A stretch of DNA of 35,542 nucleotides from Myxococcaceae bacterium (GTDB lineage: Bacteria > Myxococcota > Myxococcia > Myxococcales > Myxococcaceae). The position numbers and the translations under genes are program-made. Every line of letters begins with the position of its first letter. Within the stretch, counting starts at the first letter, position 1. The stretch lies in the NCBI GenBank assembly GCA_019694575.1, contig JAIBBR010000047.1, positions 1 through 35,542 of the forward strand, written 5' to 3'. This document shows, in pieces, positions 16,663 to 24,133 of this stretch. The notes beneath the pieces are model-generated. The model had not been told where the DNA came from, searched no databases, and saw nothing but the letters and a program-made list of their open reading frames with translations.

Positions 16663-17469
16663 TCAGCGCGCGTTTGACTCACCCACGCACGAAGCTTTCA
16701 CCCGCAACGCCACCGGAGCCGACGGCGACAGCTCAATCAACCTGCGTGCGATAGTCTTCGCATCGTCAACGCGCTCGAGCTCGCACAAGGCGATGACATT
16801 CAGCACCATCGCTTCTTCGCGCAGCACCCCGTTGGGAAACTGGGCCGCGTAGTCTTCAAGCACGCGCAGCGATTTTTCCGCTTCGTGCTCTGTCGCCGCG
16901 CGTTGCGCTTCGTTGAGCAGCTTAAGCTCACCCTCGAGTGACGGACCACGCGCCGTCACTGCCACATGCTGGCGCGAGGAAGGAGAAATGGACGGCGTCT
17001 CTTCAACCTTCGACGGCGCGAGGTAGGGCGACGCTTCTTTCTTCGGCACGTTTGCGCGCGCCGCTTTGGCAATAGGCGCGATGACAGGAGCTTCAACCGG
17101 CAGAGGCGGCATCATCGAGGGTGCTGGCCGGGGTTTCACGTCGACAGCTGAAGCAACCGGTTCTGCCCGCGGGCCCTTGGGCACAGCCATGCGTTGCCGC
17201 TCTGCGCGCGCTTCTTCATTTCGCGCCTGCTCGACTTTCTCATACACAAAAAGGGTGCCTCCAAACCCCACCGATACCGCCAGCGCCGCCACCGCGACTT
17301 TGGAAAACAACCCCATCGCCGTCGCCGTGCCCGACACCGCCAAACTGGCTGGCAATGCCAACTTCGACCACAAGCCCGTGCGAATGCGCGTGCGGTGCTC
17401 TACCGTCAATGGAGCCACTTGGCGCGCCTTGGCCACCAACGACTTCGCGCGAGGACTCAAAGCCGTCAT
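16663..17469 (-). CDS. Single-pass membrane protein with TPR-like C-terminus, candidate anti-sigma partner
   Basis: The 268-residue protein overlaps the upstream ECF sigma gene by 4 nt. A cytoplasmic N-terminal region (about 1-50) precedes a likely membrane segment near 55-76 (KVAVAALAVSVGFGGTLFVY). A long Pro/Ala-rich linker follows, then a helical C-terminal region with ELKLLNEAQRAATEHEAEKS, LRVLEDYAAQFPNGVLREEA and DDAKTIARRLIELSPSAPVA, which reads as TPR-like repeats. This architecture recurs next to ECF sigma factors in myxobacteria, where such proteins are thought to act as membrane-anchored anti-sigma or signal-relay proteins. The zinc-binding HxxxCxxC anti-sigma motif is absent, so the anti-sigma role is inferred from position only. 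Confidence 0.75.
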   Translation of the reverse strand: MTALSPRAKSLVAKARQVAPLTVEHRTRIRTGLWSKLALPASLAVSGTATAMGLFSKVAVAALAVSVGFGGTLFVYEKVEQARNEEARAERQRMAVPKGPRAEPVASAVDVKPRPAPSMMPPLPVEAPVIAPIAKAARANVPKKEASPYLAPSKVEETPSISPSSRQHVAVTARGPSLEGELKLLNEAQRAATEHEAEKSLRVLEDYAAQFPNGVLREEAMVLNVIALCELERVDDAKTIARRLIELSPSAPVALRVKASCVGESNAR

Positions 17470-18077
17470 CGCTCGCCCTCTGCGACCAAACGCTCGACGG
17501 CGGCGTTGAACAGCTCACGCGCAACGCGCAACCGCGAGTACACGGTGTTGAGCCGCACGCCAAGCGCTTCACTTATTTCGGGCGCGGTCATTTCTTCGAG
17601 CTCGGCGAGCACGAACACTTCGCGCTTCTCGGCGTCTAACGTGTCGAGCACACGGTCGATGAGCTCTTTGCCTTCTGACAACGCGGCTGATTCAACAGGC
17701 GTACGCTGGGTATCGGCCAAATCTTCAGAGAGCTCTTCGAGTTGGCCCTTGCGCTGCAGGCCGCGGCGGTAGTCATGGGCTACGCGCACCGCAATCGCGG
17801 CGAGCCACGCCTTGAGCGACGACCCAGGGCAAAACGCAGAAAGGCGCCGGTGCACCACCAAGAAGACGTCTTGGGTCGCGTCGTCGACGTTGGCCGTGGG
17901 CACACCCAAACGCGAAAGGTTGCGCCACACGAAGTCGACTTGGTTCTCGTAAATTTGCGCAAAGTCTAACCGCAGGGCCTCGGCGCGTTTCGGCTCCGAC
18001 ACGAATTCAGCGGAGTGCTCGATATGGAGGGCCAGGGCCATCGACTTCACATGGCCGGGCAGCGTCGAATCCGTCAT
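17466..18077 (-). CDS. ECF-type RNA polymerase sigma factor
   Basis: The 203-residue protein has a region 2 at about 39-105 with QIYENQVDFVWRNLSRLGVP, the core-binding DDATQDVFLVVHRRL block and a Trp-containing promoter-melting helix (KAWLAAIAVRVAHDYRR). Region 4 (about 140-190) contains LDAEKREVFVLAELEEMTAP and the helix-turn-helix SEALGVRLNTVYSRLRVARE. It should direct RNA polymerase to a small regulon, commonly including its own operon. It overlaps both neighbouring genes by 4 nt (ATGA). A 35-residue N-terminal extension precedes region 2; later starts at Met13 are possible. Regulation is probably by the downstream membrane protein. Confidence 0.94.
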   Translation of the reverse strand: MTDSTLPGHVKSMALALHIEHSAEFVSEPKRAEALRLDFAQIYENQVDFVWRNLSRLGVPTANVDDATQDVFLVVHRRLSAFCPGSSLKAWLAAIAVRVAHDYRRGLQRKGQLEELSEDLADTQRTPVESAALSEGKELIDRVLDTLDAEKREVFVLAELEEMTAPEISEALGVRLNTVYSRLRVARELFNAAVERLVAEGER

Positions 18078-19003
18078 TGCCAGACGAGTTCTAGGCCCAG
18101 CTCGGGGCGAAAAGTCAAAGCGCGGCTGCGGGCGACCTCTCCGAAACCGTCAAAGAATATCGACGTTTGCAAAGGTGAATAGGCACCCATCGCGCCCACG
18201 TGAAAATGGAACGGCCCCCAGAGCAAAAACCGCGCAGTAACGCCCGCTTCTAACGCCCACCACAGACTGTTGCCGCTGCGAGGTTGACTAACCCCATTGC
18301 CTGTCGCGGTGACCCAACCCACTTCGGCGCCACCACACAGCCCCAGTTGCGCATTGCCGGTGAGAGGTAAAAAGCAGGCCTTCGCGCCTGCGAAGAGCGG
18401 CATGGCAACGTCGACCGAGGAGTCTTGGCGGGGGCCATCTGAAAAACGCCGCTGTCCAAAGCTGCCGGCACCGAGCTCGATGCGCAGCGGCCCCCAGTCG
18501 AGCGCGCCGTGGAGTGAGCCTCCCCAGAGAATCAACGGCCAGGTGGCGATGTCAGCGGTAACGCTGCCGCGAAGGCTCCAGTGCCGCGACCACGACGCAA
18601 CGGTGGAGGCCGTAGAGGGTTTCACGTCAACCACAGGTGTTGGTGCCACTTCTACCGGTTTGAACTGTGGCGGGTTCAACGTAATCGCCACCACCAAAAC
18701 CGCGGCATCGGCGAGCGCTTCGCAGCTATCGGCATGCAGCGTACGATGCCCGGTGCCGCGCGCGTCTTTGACGTCCATGTCGAGGCGCCACTGGCCCGAA
18801 GCTTCGGTGGCCCGGGCGGTGACTTCGAGCGTGGTTTCAGTTTGCAACGAGGGCCTGAGGCGCGTGGTGATTCGCGCGCGCACTTGCTCAGCCGTGGGGC
18901 AACCGTCAGGCGCTTGCCAGTCAAGACGCACCGGCATCGCGGCGTGCGCGACTCCTAGCGACAGCACACCCAACCAAAGCAACCTATCGAAAGCGCGCCT
19001 CAC
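18074..19003 (-). CDS. Secreted envelope protein of the ECF sigma operon, beta-barrel-like
   Basis: The 309-residue protein has an N-terminal signal peptide (LLWLGVLSLGVAHA, cleavage near residue 22). An N-terminal module with LDWQAPDGCPTAEQVRARIT and HADSCEALADAAVLVVAITL follows. This WxAPxGCP ... CxxLADAxALxVA pattern is one I associate with myxobacterial proteins encoded beside ECF sigma factors. A Pro/Val linker leads to a C-terminal half rich in alternating aromatic/glycine strands (WPLILWGGSLHGALDWGPLR, CFLPLTGNAQLGLCGGAEVG) ending LELVWQ, as in outer-membrane barrels with a terminal aromatic region. It may sense envelope state or be a structural target. It overlaps the genes on either side by 4 nt. 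Confidence 0.75.
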   Translation of the reverse strand: MRRAFDRLLWLGVLSLGVAHAAMPVRLDWQAPDGCPTAEQVRARITTRLRPSLQTETTLEVTARATEASGQWRLDMDVKDARGTGHRTLHADSCEALADAAVLVVAITLNPPQFKPVEVAPTPVVDVKPSTASTVASWSRHWSLRGSVTADIATWPLILWGGSLHGALDWGPLRIELGAGSFGQRRFSDGPRQDSSVDVAMPLFAGAKACFLPLTGNAQLGLCGGAEVGWVTATGNGVSQPRSGNSLWWALEAGVTARFLLWGPFHFHVGAMGAYSPLQTSIFFDGFGEVARSRALTFRPELGLELVWQ

Positions 19004-19215
19004 GCCATGACAGTTGCTACTCGAACGTCACACCGTGAGACCAGGCTACTTCGCCCGTTGGTGGGCAAGCGTATTGGGGTCTCTCCGCCGCCATCGATCA
19101 TCGGGGTTCCCTCTTGCCCCTCTGTGACATCGTTTATCTGCCCACCCACGTCGAGGGGAAGAAGGCACGACGGCAACACCAAGAGAGTTACCAGCAGTAG
19201 GTGACGAAAATGCAT
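19000..19215 (-). CDS. Small putative lipoprotein heading the sigma operon
   Basis: From the ATG at 19215 a 71-residue protein begins MHFRHLLLVTLLVLPSCLLP, a short basic leader, hydrophobic core and a Ser-Cys at a lipobox-like position (LPSC). The remainder is short and polar (GQINDVTEGQEGTPMIDGGG) with no recognised domain. The stop overlaps the next start as ATGA, matching the spacing throughout this operon and supporting a real gene. Codon choice is less biased than in neighbours, so confidence is moderate. A TTG four codons upstream is an alternative start. Confidence 0.55.
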   Translation of the reverse strand: MHFRHLLLVTLLVLPSCLLPLDVGGQINDVTEGQEGTPMIDGGGETPIRLPTNGRSSLVSRCDVRVATVMA

Positions 19216-19306
19216 ATGCCCTGCCAATGGCCGGGCCCCTGTTTTTCCGTCACCACAGAATGCGTTTTTGTTGGGAGCCGCGAGTCAGTTACAGGGTTCT
19301 TTTCTG

Positions 19307-19723
19307 TCAGCGGGCCAGATGCACTTCAAAAGCCTTGCGCACATCTTCCGGCAAATCGGTGGCCGAGAAAGTATCCATCGCGATAGCCACGGTGACGACC
19401 TTCAGCGTCGCGCACAACGTGTCATCGGCATCGCGAAACAAGCGGTAGCGGCAGGTCATCGCGCGCTGCGAGATTTTCTCGACGTCCATCACTACGCGCA
19501 CTTCGTCACCAAACCGCAGCGGCTGTTTAAAGTCGGCCTCGCAATGCACAGTGGGGTAACCGACTTTTCGCTTCTGGAGCATCTCGGGGTACGAAACCCC
19601 CAGCTCGAGCGAGAAAAAATCTTCGAACGCCTGGTGCGTGTACTCGAAAAAGCGCGGGTAATAGACAACACGCGCGTAATCGATTTCGTGAAAACGCACG
19701 GGGAATTTACGGGTGAAAGCCAT
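19307..19723 (-). CDS. Hot-dog-fold acyl-CoA thioesterase (4HBT/YbgC type)
   Basis: The 138-residue protein contains the YbgC/4-hydroxybenzoyl-CoA thioesterase signature: VRFHEIDYARVVYYPRFFEY at 9-28, with Asp15 in the catalytic position. Conserved strands FKQPLRFGDEVRVVMDVEKI and CRYRLFRDADDTLCATLKVV follow. It should hydrolyse an acyl-CoA to free acid and CoA in the cytoplasm. It starts 17 nt after the glutaryl-CoA dehydrogenase stop in the same direction, suggesting co-transcription and possibly release of an intermediate or overflow CoA. Substrate chain length cannot be read. Confidence 0.9.
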   Translation of the reverse strand: MAFTRKFPVRFHEIDYARVVYYPRFFEYTHQAFEDFFSLELGVSYPEMLQKRKVGYPTVHCEADFKQPLRFGDEVRVVMDVEKISQRAMTCRYRLFRDADDTLCATLKVVTVAIAMDTFSATDLPEDVRKAFEVHLAR

Positions 19724-19740
19724 CGCTGCTCCGTGAAGCT

Positions 19741-20922
19741 TTAGGAAAACGCGTCCAACCCTGTAATCGCCTTGCCCAGAATCAGCGTGTGCACTTCATG
19801 GGTACCTTCATAAGTGAAGACCGACTCCAAATTGAGCGCGTGGCGAATGGGCGGGTACTCGTCGGTAATGCCGTTGGCACCATAAATGCTGCGCGCCGAG
19901 CGGGCGATGTCGAGCGCCGCCTTCACGTTGTTGCGTTTGCACAACGACACCTGTTCAGGAGCCACTTTGCCGTGCTCGTCTTTCAACCGCGCGAGCCGCA
20001 GCGCGAGCAGCTGACCTTTCACAATTTCTTGCAGCATGTCGGCGAGCTTCTCTTGCGTGAGCTGGAACGCGGCAATCGGCTTGTTGAACTGCACGCGTGA
20101 CAGCGCGTACTCGCGGGCACCTTCGAAGCACGCCACCGCCGCGCCCATCGCCGCAAAGGCAATGCCCATGCGCGCGTGGTTCAAGCACGAGAGTGGCCCG
20201 CGCAGCCCCTGCACGCCGGGCAGCATATTCTTCGCCGGCACGCGCACGTCTGAGAACGAAAGCTCCGACGTATAAGAAGCACGCAGCGAAAATTTCCCCT
20301 GAATCTCGGGAGCCTTGAAGCCGGGCATGCCCTTTTCAACGAGAAAGCCGCGCACTGACTCAGCGCCGCCGTCATCGACTTTGGCCCACACAACGGCCAC
20401 GTCGGCAATACTGCCGTTGGTTATCCACATCTTCGAGCCGTTCAAGATGTAGTGGTCGCCGTCTTTCTTGGCGCGGGTGCGCATGCCGCCGGGGTCAGAG
20501 CCGAAATCAGGCTCGGTGAGACCGAAGCAGCCGATGATTTTGCCTTGCGCCATACCGGGCAAGAACCGCTCTTTCTGCTCGTCAGAGCCGTACGTGTAAA
20601 TCGGGTACATGCATAGCGAGCTCTGCACCGACGCGAAGGAACGCAGGCCCGAGTCACCACGCTCCAACTCCTGCAGAATCAGCCCGTAGCTGACGTTGTT
20701 CATGCCCGCGCAGCCATAGCCTTGCAGCGTGGCGCCAAAGACGCCCAGCTCGGCCAGTTTGGGCACCACCTGCATGGGGAAAGTGCCGGCGCGGAAATGT
20801 TTTCCAATGATGGGCAGATATTCTCTGTCGACGAATTGAGCGACGACATCGCGCGCGGCCCGCTCTTGCGGCGAAAGCAGCGCGTCGATTTTGTAGAGGT
20901 CGGTAATCGCAGCGTGGGACAT
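19741..20922 (-). CDS. gcdH: Glutaryl-CoA dehydrogenase
   Basis: This acyl-CoA dehydrogenase converts glutaryl-CoA to crotonyl-CoA and CO2 in lysine and tryptophan breakdown, using FAD. From the ATG at 20922 the protein has 393 residues, typical of the family. Diagnostic blocks are GLRSFASVQSSLCMYPIYTY (93-112), CFGLTEPDFGSDPGGM, the substrate region GLRGPLSCLNHARMGIAFAA and the catalytic Glu372 in TYEGTHEVHTLILG. These match glutaryl-CoA dehydrogenase more than short- or medium-chain enzymes, including the Arg-Ser pair at 94-95 implicated in binding the glutaryl carboxylate. A longer start at a TTG (20943) is less likely. It is followed by a thioesterase gene. Confidence 0.93.
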   Translation of the reverse strand: MSHAAITDLYKIDALLSPQERAARDVVAQFVDREYLPIIGKHFRAGTFPMQVVPKLAELGVFGATLQGYGCAGMNNVSYGLILQELERGDSGLRSFASVQSSLCMYPIYTYGSDEQKERFLPGMAQGKIIGCFGLTEPDFGSDPGGMRTRAKKDGDHYILNGSKMWITNGSIADVAVVWAKVDDGGAESVRGFLVEKGMPGFKAPEIQGKFSLRASYTSELSFSDVRVPAKNMLPGVQGLRGPLSCLNHARMGIAFAAMGAAVACFEGAREYALSRVQFNKPIAAFQLTQEKLADMLQEIVKGQLLALRLARLKDEHGKVAPEQVSLCKRNNVKAALDIARSARSIYGANGITDEYPPIRHALNLESVFTYEGTHEVHTLILGKAITGLDAFS

Positions 20923-20998
20923 GGTGGGCAGCGCTCGTAACAAGGCGCGTGTTTACAGGCAATCGCGCAAGTCTCTTGCCGAGAGCGCGGCCGCAACG

Positions 20999-21805
20999 TC
21001 ACCACATGTACGAGTAGCCCACTGTCACCAAAGGCAACGACAACGCGGCGCCGCTGGCCGTCGGGCTAAAGTTGACGCAACCCCACACCTCAATGGAATG
21101 GCTGAGGGTGCGCCCAAACCGGTAGTTGAAAACCGAGAGGCTGGGGCCGACGCTGTAAGCGGCGCCAGCGCCGAACGTCACCGCCTGAAACACGCCAATG
21201 CCGAAGCTCAGAGCGCGCGAGACATAAAGCCTGATTTGAATGTCGCCCCCGAAGAGCCCAGCCATTTCGGGGTTGTCAAAGCTGTTGCCTGCGTCGACGC
21301 GTACCACCCCCAGCAGCGGCATCACGCGAAGTCCCGCGCGGTTGAAGCCCCATTCCAAGGGCATTCGGGCCCCCAACATCGCCCACGAGATCAAGCCACT
21401 GCGAAAGCGCCCCGCCGGCACCGCCATGCCGCCTGCTGCACCTCCAAGACCGAAATGAAAGCCACGGCGCCGCTCGAGCCAGGGCTCATCATCAGGTGGA
21501 GTCTCGCTCGCCTGTCTCGCGTATGACGGCACAGCGACCGCTGGCCTGGTGGCGTTCGACACAGGGGCATTTTCTTTCTCGCCGGCTCCCATGCTGTCGA
21601 TGTCGCCGAAAGGAATGACCAGCGTCTCGGTCGCAGTGCGAAAGAGATAGCCCACGCCCGTCTCAGACAAAATCTGCCCCACGCGCTGCTTGCCATCGCG
21701 CGTCTTGAGCGTGATTTCACCCTGCGGCCAACTGCCCGCCCGCGCTGAGGGAGCCAACAACAGACAAAAAAGACAAAGCAGTGAACCGACCGAACGAAGT
21801 GTCAT
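20999..21805 (-). CDS. Secreted outer-membrane-like protein
   Basis: The start is set by GGAGG at 21813-21817, seven bases before the ATG at 21805; upstream in-frame starts lack such a site. The 268-residue product has a signal peptide LCLFCLLLAPSARA. The N-terminal region EITLKTRDGKQRVGQILSET continues to ETLVIPFGDIDSMG, resembling short beta-domains that sense or bind at the envelope. A linker and a Gly/aromatic-rich C-terminal half follow, with FHFGLGGAAGGMAVPAGRFR, RLYVSRALSFGIGVFQAVTF and a final VTVGYSYMW, fitting an outer-membrane beta-barrel ending in an aromatic residue. No named family is recognised. Confidence 0.75.
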   Translation of the reverse strand: MTLRSVGSLLCLFCLLLAPSARAGSWPQGEITLKTRDGKQRVGQILSETGVGYLFRTATETLVIPFGDIDSMGAGEKENAPVSNATRPAVAVPSYARQASETPPDDEPWLERRRGFHFGLGGAAGGMAVPAGRFRSGLISWAMLGARMPLEWGFNRAGLRVMPLLGVVRVDAGNSFDNPEMAGLFGGDIQIRLYVSRALSFGIGVFQAVTFGAGAAYSVGPSLSVFNYRFGRTLSHSIEVWGCVNFSPTASGAALSLPLVTVGYSYMW

Positions 21806-21812
21806 GTGCATT

Positions 21813-21817
21813 CCTCC
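21813..21817 (-). promoter_or_regulatory. Ribosome binding site GGAGG that fixes the outer-membrane-like gene start
   Basis: GGAGG on the minus strand lies 7 nt from ATG 21805. A second ATG two codons upstream would leave only one base of spacing, so 21805 is the better start. Confidence 0.75.
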
Positions 21818-21918
21818 GTAGGGCATTGGGACGCGCCGAACATTTCCGTCACGCTGCATTCTCGCGGACAGAGCCACAGCGAACGCCAACGCAAACACAA
21901 CCACTCGCGCCGCAGAGG

Positions 21919-21958
21919 TAAAAAAAGAGCTCGCCGGCCAACACGCGGGCGAGCTCTT
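21919..21958 (-). terminator. Strong intrinsic terminator downstream of the SWIB-domain gene
   Basis: On the minus strand AAGAGCTCGCC (21948-21958) pairs with GGCGAGCTCTT (21925-21935) in a perfect 11-bp stem with a 12-nt loop. It runs into seven T residues formed by the plus-strand A run at 21920-21926. The arrangement terminates leftward transcription from the SWIB-domain gene before the next leftward gene. Confidence 0.92.
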
Positions 21959-21979
21959 AAAATTTCAAAGGGGTTCGGT

Positions 21980-22264
21980 TCAGCTCAAGTGCTTGCTGAC
22001 GAGCTTGGTCATCTCGAACATATCGACAGACTTCTTGCCGCCAAAGACCGCCTGCAGCTTGTTATCGGCGTTGATCTTCTTCTTGTCCTTGTTGTCTTGC
22101 AGGCCGTGCTTCTTGATGTACGCCCACACCTTGCTGGTGACTTCGGTACGGGGCAGCGGCTTGCTGCCGACGATCTCAGCCAGAGTCGACGACGGGGTCA
22201 TCGGCTTCATGAAAGCAGCGTTGGGCTTACGGGTGGTCTTCTTCGCGGGTTTCTTAGTGGCCAT
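21980..22264 (-). CDS. SWIB/MDM2-domain protein
   Basis: The 94-residue protein has a Lys-rich N-terminal tail (TKKPAKKTTRKP) and a complete SWIB domain at about 19-94, with LAEIVGSKPLPRTEVTSKVW, AYIKKHGLQDNKDKKKINAD and AVFGGKKSVDMFEMTKLVSK. SWIB domains are eukaryotic chromatin-remodeller modules that also occur in bacteria, either stand-alone or fused to topoisomerase I. The basic tail resembles nucleoid-associated proteins, so DNA or nucleoid binding is a reasonable inference. Length and motif order match stand-alone bacterial SWIB proteins. It is monocistronic with a strong terminator and shares a 134-bp divergent region with the epimerase gene. Confidence 0.93.
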   Translation of the reverse strand: MATKKPAKKTTRKPNAAFMKPMTPSSTLAEIVGSKPLPRTEVTSKVWAYIKKHGLQDNKDKKKINADNKLQAVFGGKKSVDMFEMTKLVSKHLS

Positions 22265-22398
22265 TTCGTTGTCTGTCCTCTCCCCTTGTGGGGACGTTAG
22301 CGGTCTCGTCCTGAGAACCGGGACGATTTGCTAGCACTGGGTCCCAGGGAAAAACACCCCCTTTTTTGGTTTTTTCGAGGGAAAGTCGCGCTCACCCC

Positions 22399-23376
22399 AT
22401 GCATTTTTTGATTACCGGTGCCAATGGTTTTTTGGGAAGCGCGCTTTCGCATCACCTGTTTCGCGCTGGGCACACCGTGCGGTGCTTGGTGCGCCACGGC
22501 AGCGACGTCGAGTCATTGAAAGGCCTCGAAACCCATTTCTTCGAGGGAGACGTCACCAAACCAGACACACTTAAGCGCGCCGTCGAAGGTATGAACTGTG
22601 TCTTCCATTTGGCCGGTGTGCGGCGAGGTGCGACGCGCGACGACTTCATGGCGGTGAACGCGGTGGGCACGCAAAACGTTTGCGATGCGCTGGTGAGTGT
22701 TAACTCGCGTGCACGCTTCGTTCTTTGTGGTTCGCTCGCCGCGACCGGCCCGTCATTCGAAAACCGCCCGCGCGTCGAAGACGATTCACCCGCGCCACAA
22801 GAGTGGTACGGCGAAAGCAAAGCCGAGGCAGAACGAATCGCCTTCTCGTACGCCTCGCGCATGCCGGTCACCTGCGCCCGGCCCGCGCGCATTCTCGGCC
22901 CAGGAGACAAAGAGAACCTCACCTTCTTCAAGCTGGTGAAGAAGGGCGTGGTGCTGAAGCTGCTTGGGCCGCCACGGCCGCTATCGCTCATTGACGTCGA
23001 CGACACGGTGCAGTTGATGACGCTGCTCGCCACCCACCCCGCCGCGCTGGGCGAAGCGTTTTTCGCCGCCGCCGACGGAACGCTCGATGTGCAGCACCTG
23101 ATGCAGCTCGCCGCCGACACATTGCACTGGCCGACGCGCACTGTGCCGGTGCCTGCGCCATTGCTGAAAAGCGTGGGCTTCGTGGCCGACCTGGTGACGC
23201 GCGCCACGGGTAAAAAGCTGCCGGTGAATCGCAAGCTGGTGCGGCAACTGCTCGCCCCGGGGTGGACCTGCTCGAACGAAAAAGCGAAGCGGCTGCTCGG
23301 GTTCAAACCAGCGTGGTCTTTAGAAGACTCCATTGCTCGCAGCGCGAAGTGGTACGTGGAGCAAGGCTGGCTTTAG
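22399..23376 (+). CDS. NAD-dependent epimerase/dehydratase (extended SDR, 3-beta-HSD-like)
   Basis: The ATG at 22399 gives 325 residues beginning with the dinucleotide-binding strand MHFLITGANGFLGSALSHHL, with the extended-SDR TGANGFLG at 6-13. Ser112 region CGSLAATG and the catalytic pair Tyr137 and Lys141 (YGESK) are present. Later blocks LIDVDDTVQLMTLLATHP and KRLLGFKPAWSLEDSIARSA match extended SDRs that oxidise or reduce sugars, sterols or beta-hydroxy acids. The substrate is not evident. It lies 28 bp upstream of a HAD hydrolase gene in the same direction and probably begins the rightward operon. A longer in-frame start exists at 22366, but the Rossmann motif favours 22399. Confidence 0.9.
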   Translation: MHFLITGANGFLGSALSHHLFRAGHTVRCLVRHGSDVESLKGLETHFFEGDVTKPDTLKRAVEGMNCVFHLAGVRRGATRDDFMAVNAVGTQNVCDALVSVNSRARFVLCGSLAATGPSFENRPRVEDDSPAPQEWYGESKAEAERIAFSYASRMPVTCARPARILGPGDKENLTFFKLVKKGVVLKLLGPPRPLSLIDVDDTVQLMTLLATHPAALGEAFFAAADGTLDVQHLMQLAADTLHWPTRTVPVPAPLLKSVGFVADLVTRATGKKLPVNRKLVRQLLAPGWTCSNEKAKRLLGFKPAWSLEDSIARSAKWYVEQGWL

Positions 23377-23404
23377 AGCAGGTCTCTTTGCTAAGCGAAG
23401 CCGC

Positions 23405-24106
23405 GTGCACGCGCACTCTGACCAACAGGCCGCGCCCGTAAAGCCTGGCAAAGCCGCTTTCTACGACGTCGACGGTACGCTGATTCGCACTAACGTGGTG
23501 CACGCGTACGGTTACTACGCAATGAACCAAGGCACGTTTCGCGGCGTGCTCGGGCGCTCGCTCGGCACGCTGGCGAGCATTCCCGCGTTTGCCGGTTTGA
23601 ACATCGTCGACCGTAAAGTTTTCAACGAATTTTTCTACCGCTACTACGCAGGCCTTTCAGAAGACCGGCTGCTCACGCTGGCTGAAGATTTGTTCGATGA
23701 CGTGATTAAGCCCGCCATTTACCCCAAGGCGAAAGACTTGATTGACGAAGCGCGGCGCGCCCACTGCCGCATCGTGCTCGTCACCGGAGCGCTCGATTTC
23801 ACCATGCGCCCACTCGCCCGTTACTTCGGAGCCGACGACATCATCGCCAACAAGATGCAATTCGTGGGCGGAGTGGCGACCGGCAAAGTGATTCCTCCCA
23901 TCATCGAAGGCGCGAACAAGGCGAACGTGATTCGCGATTACTGCGAGAAGAACGCGCTCGCGTTGAACCAGAGCTTTGCATATTCCGATTCTGCCTCTGA
24001 CTACGCGATGCTGTCGGTGGTGGGCCGGCCGACGGCGGTGAACCCCGACTTGCGGCTGCGTTCTCTCGCCCGCGCGTACAACTGGCCGATTCTAAATGTG
24101 CGGTAA
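23405..24106 (+). CDS. HAD-IB family hydrolase (phosphoserine-phosphatase-like)
   Basis: A GTG at 23405 gives about 233 residues; an upstream in-frame ATG lies inside the preceding gene. HAD motif I is FYDVDGTLI with Asp21 and Asp23. Motif II is LVTGAL around Thr127, motif III is the Lys in GANKANVI near 172, and motif IV is YSDSASDYAML near 193-203. The cap region is helical (FYRYYAGLSEDRLLTLAEDL), as in the IB subfamily. Such proteins dephosphorylate small phosphorylated metabolites, and some act with acyltransferases on lysophospholipids. The pairing here with an epimerase and a LarA-like protein suggests a small-molecule pathway, but the substrate is unassigned. Confidence 0.88.
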   Translation: MHAHSDQQAAPVKPGKAAFYDVDGTLIRTNVVHAYGYYAMNQGTFRGVLGRSLGTLASIPAFAGLNIVDRKVFNEFFYRYYAGLSEDRLLTLAEDLFDDVIKPAIYPKAKDLIDEARRAHCRIVLVTGALDFTMRPLARYFGADDIIANKMQFVGGVATGKVIPPIIEGANKANVIRDYCEKNALALNQSFAYSDSASDYAMLSVVGRPTAVNPDLRLRSLARAYNWPILNVR

Positions 24107-24133
24107 CGACTCTGTGTTAGGGACCCGACGCTG

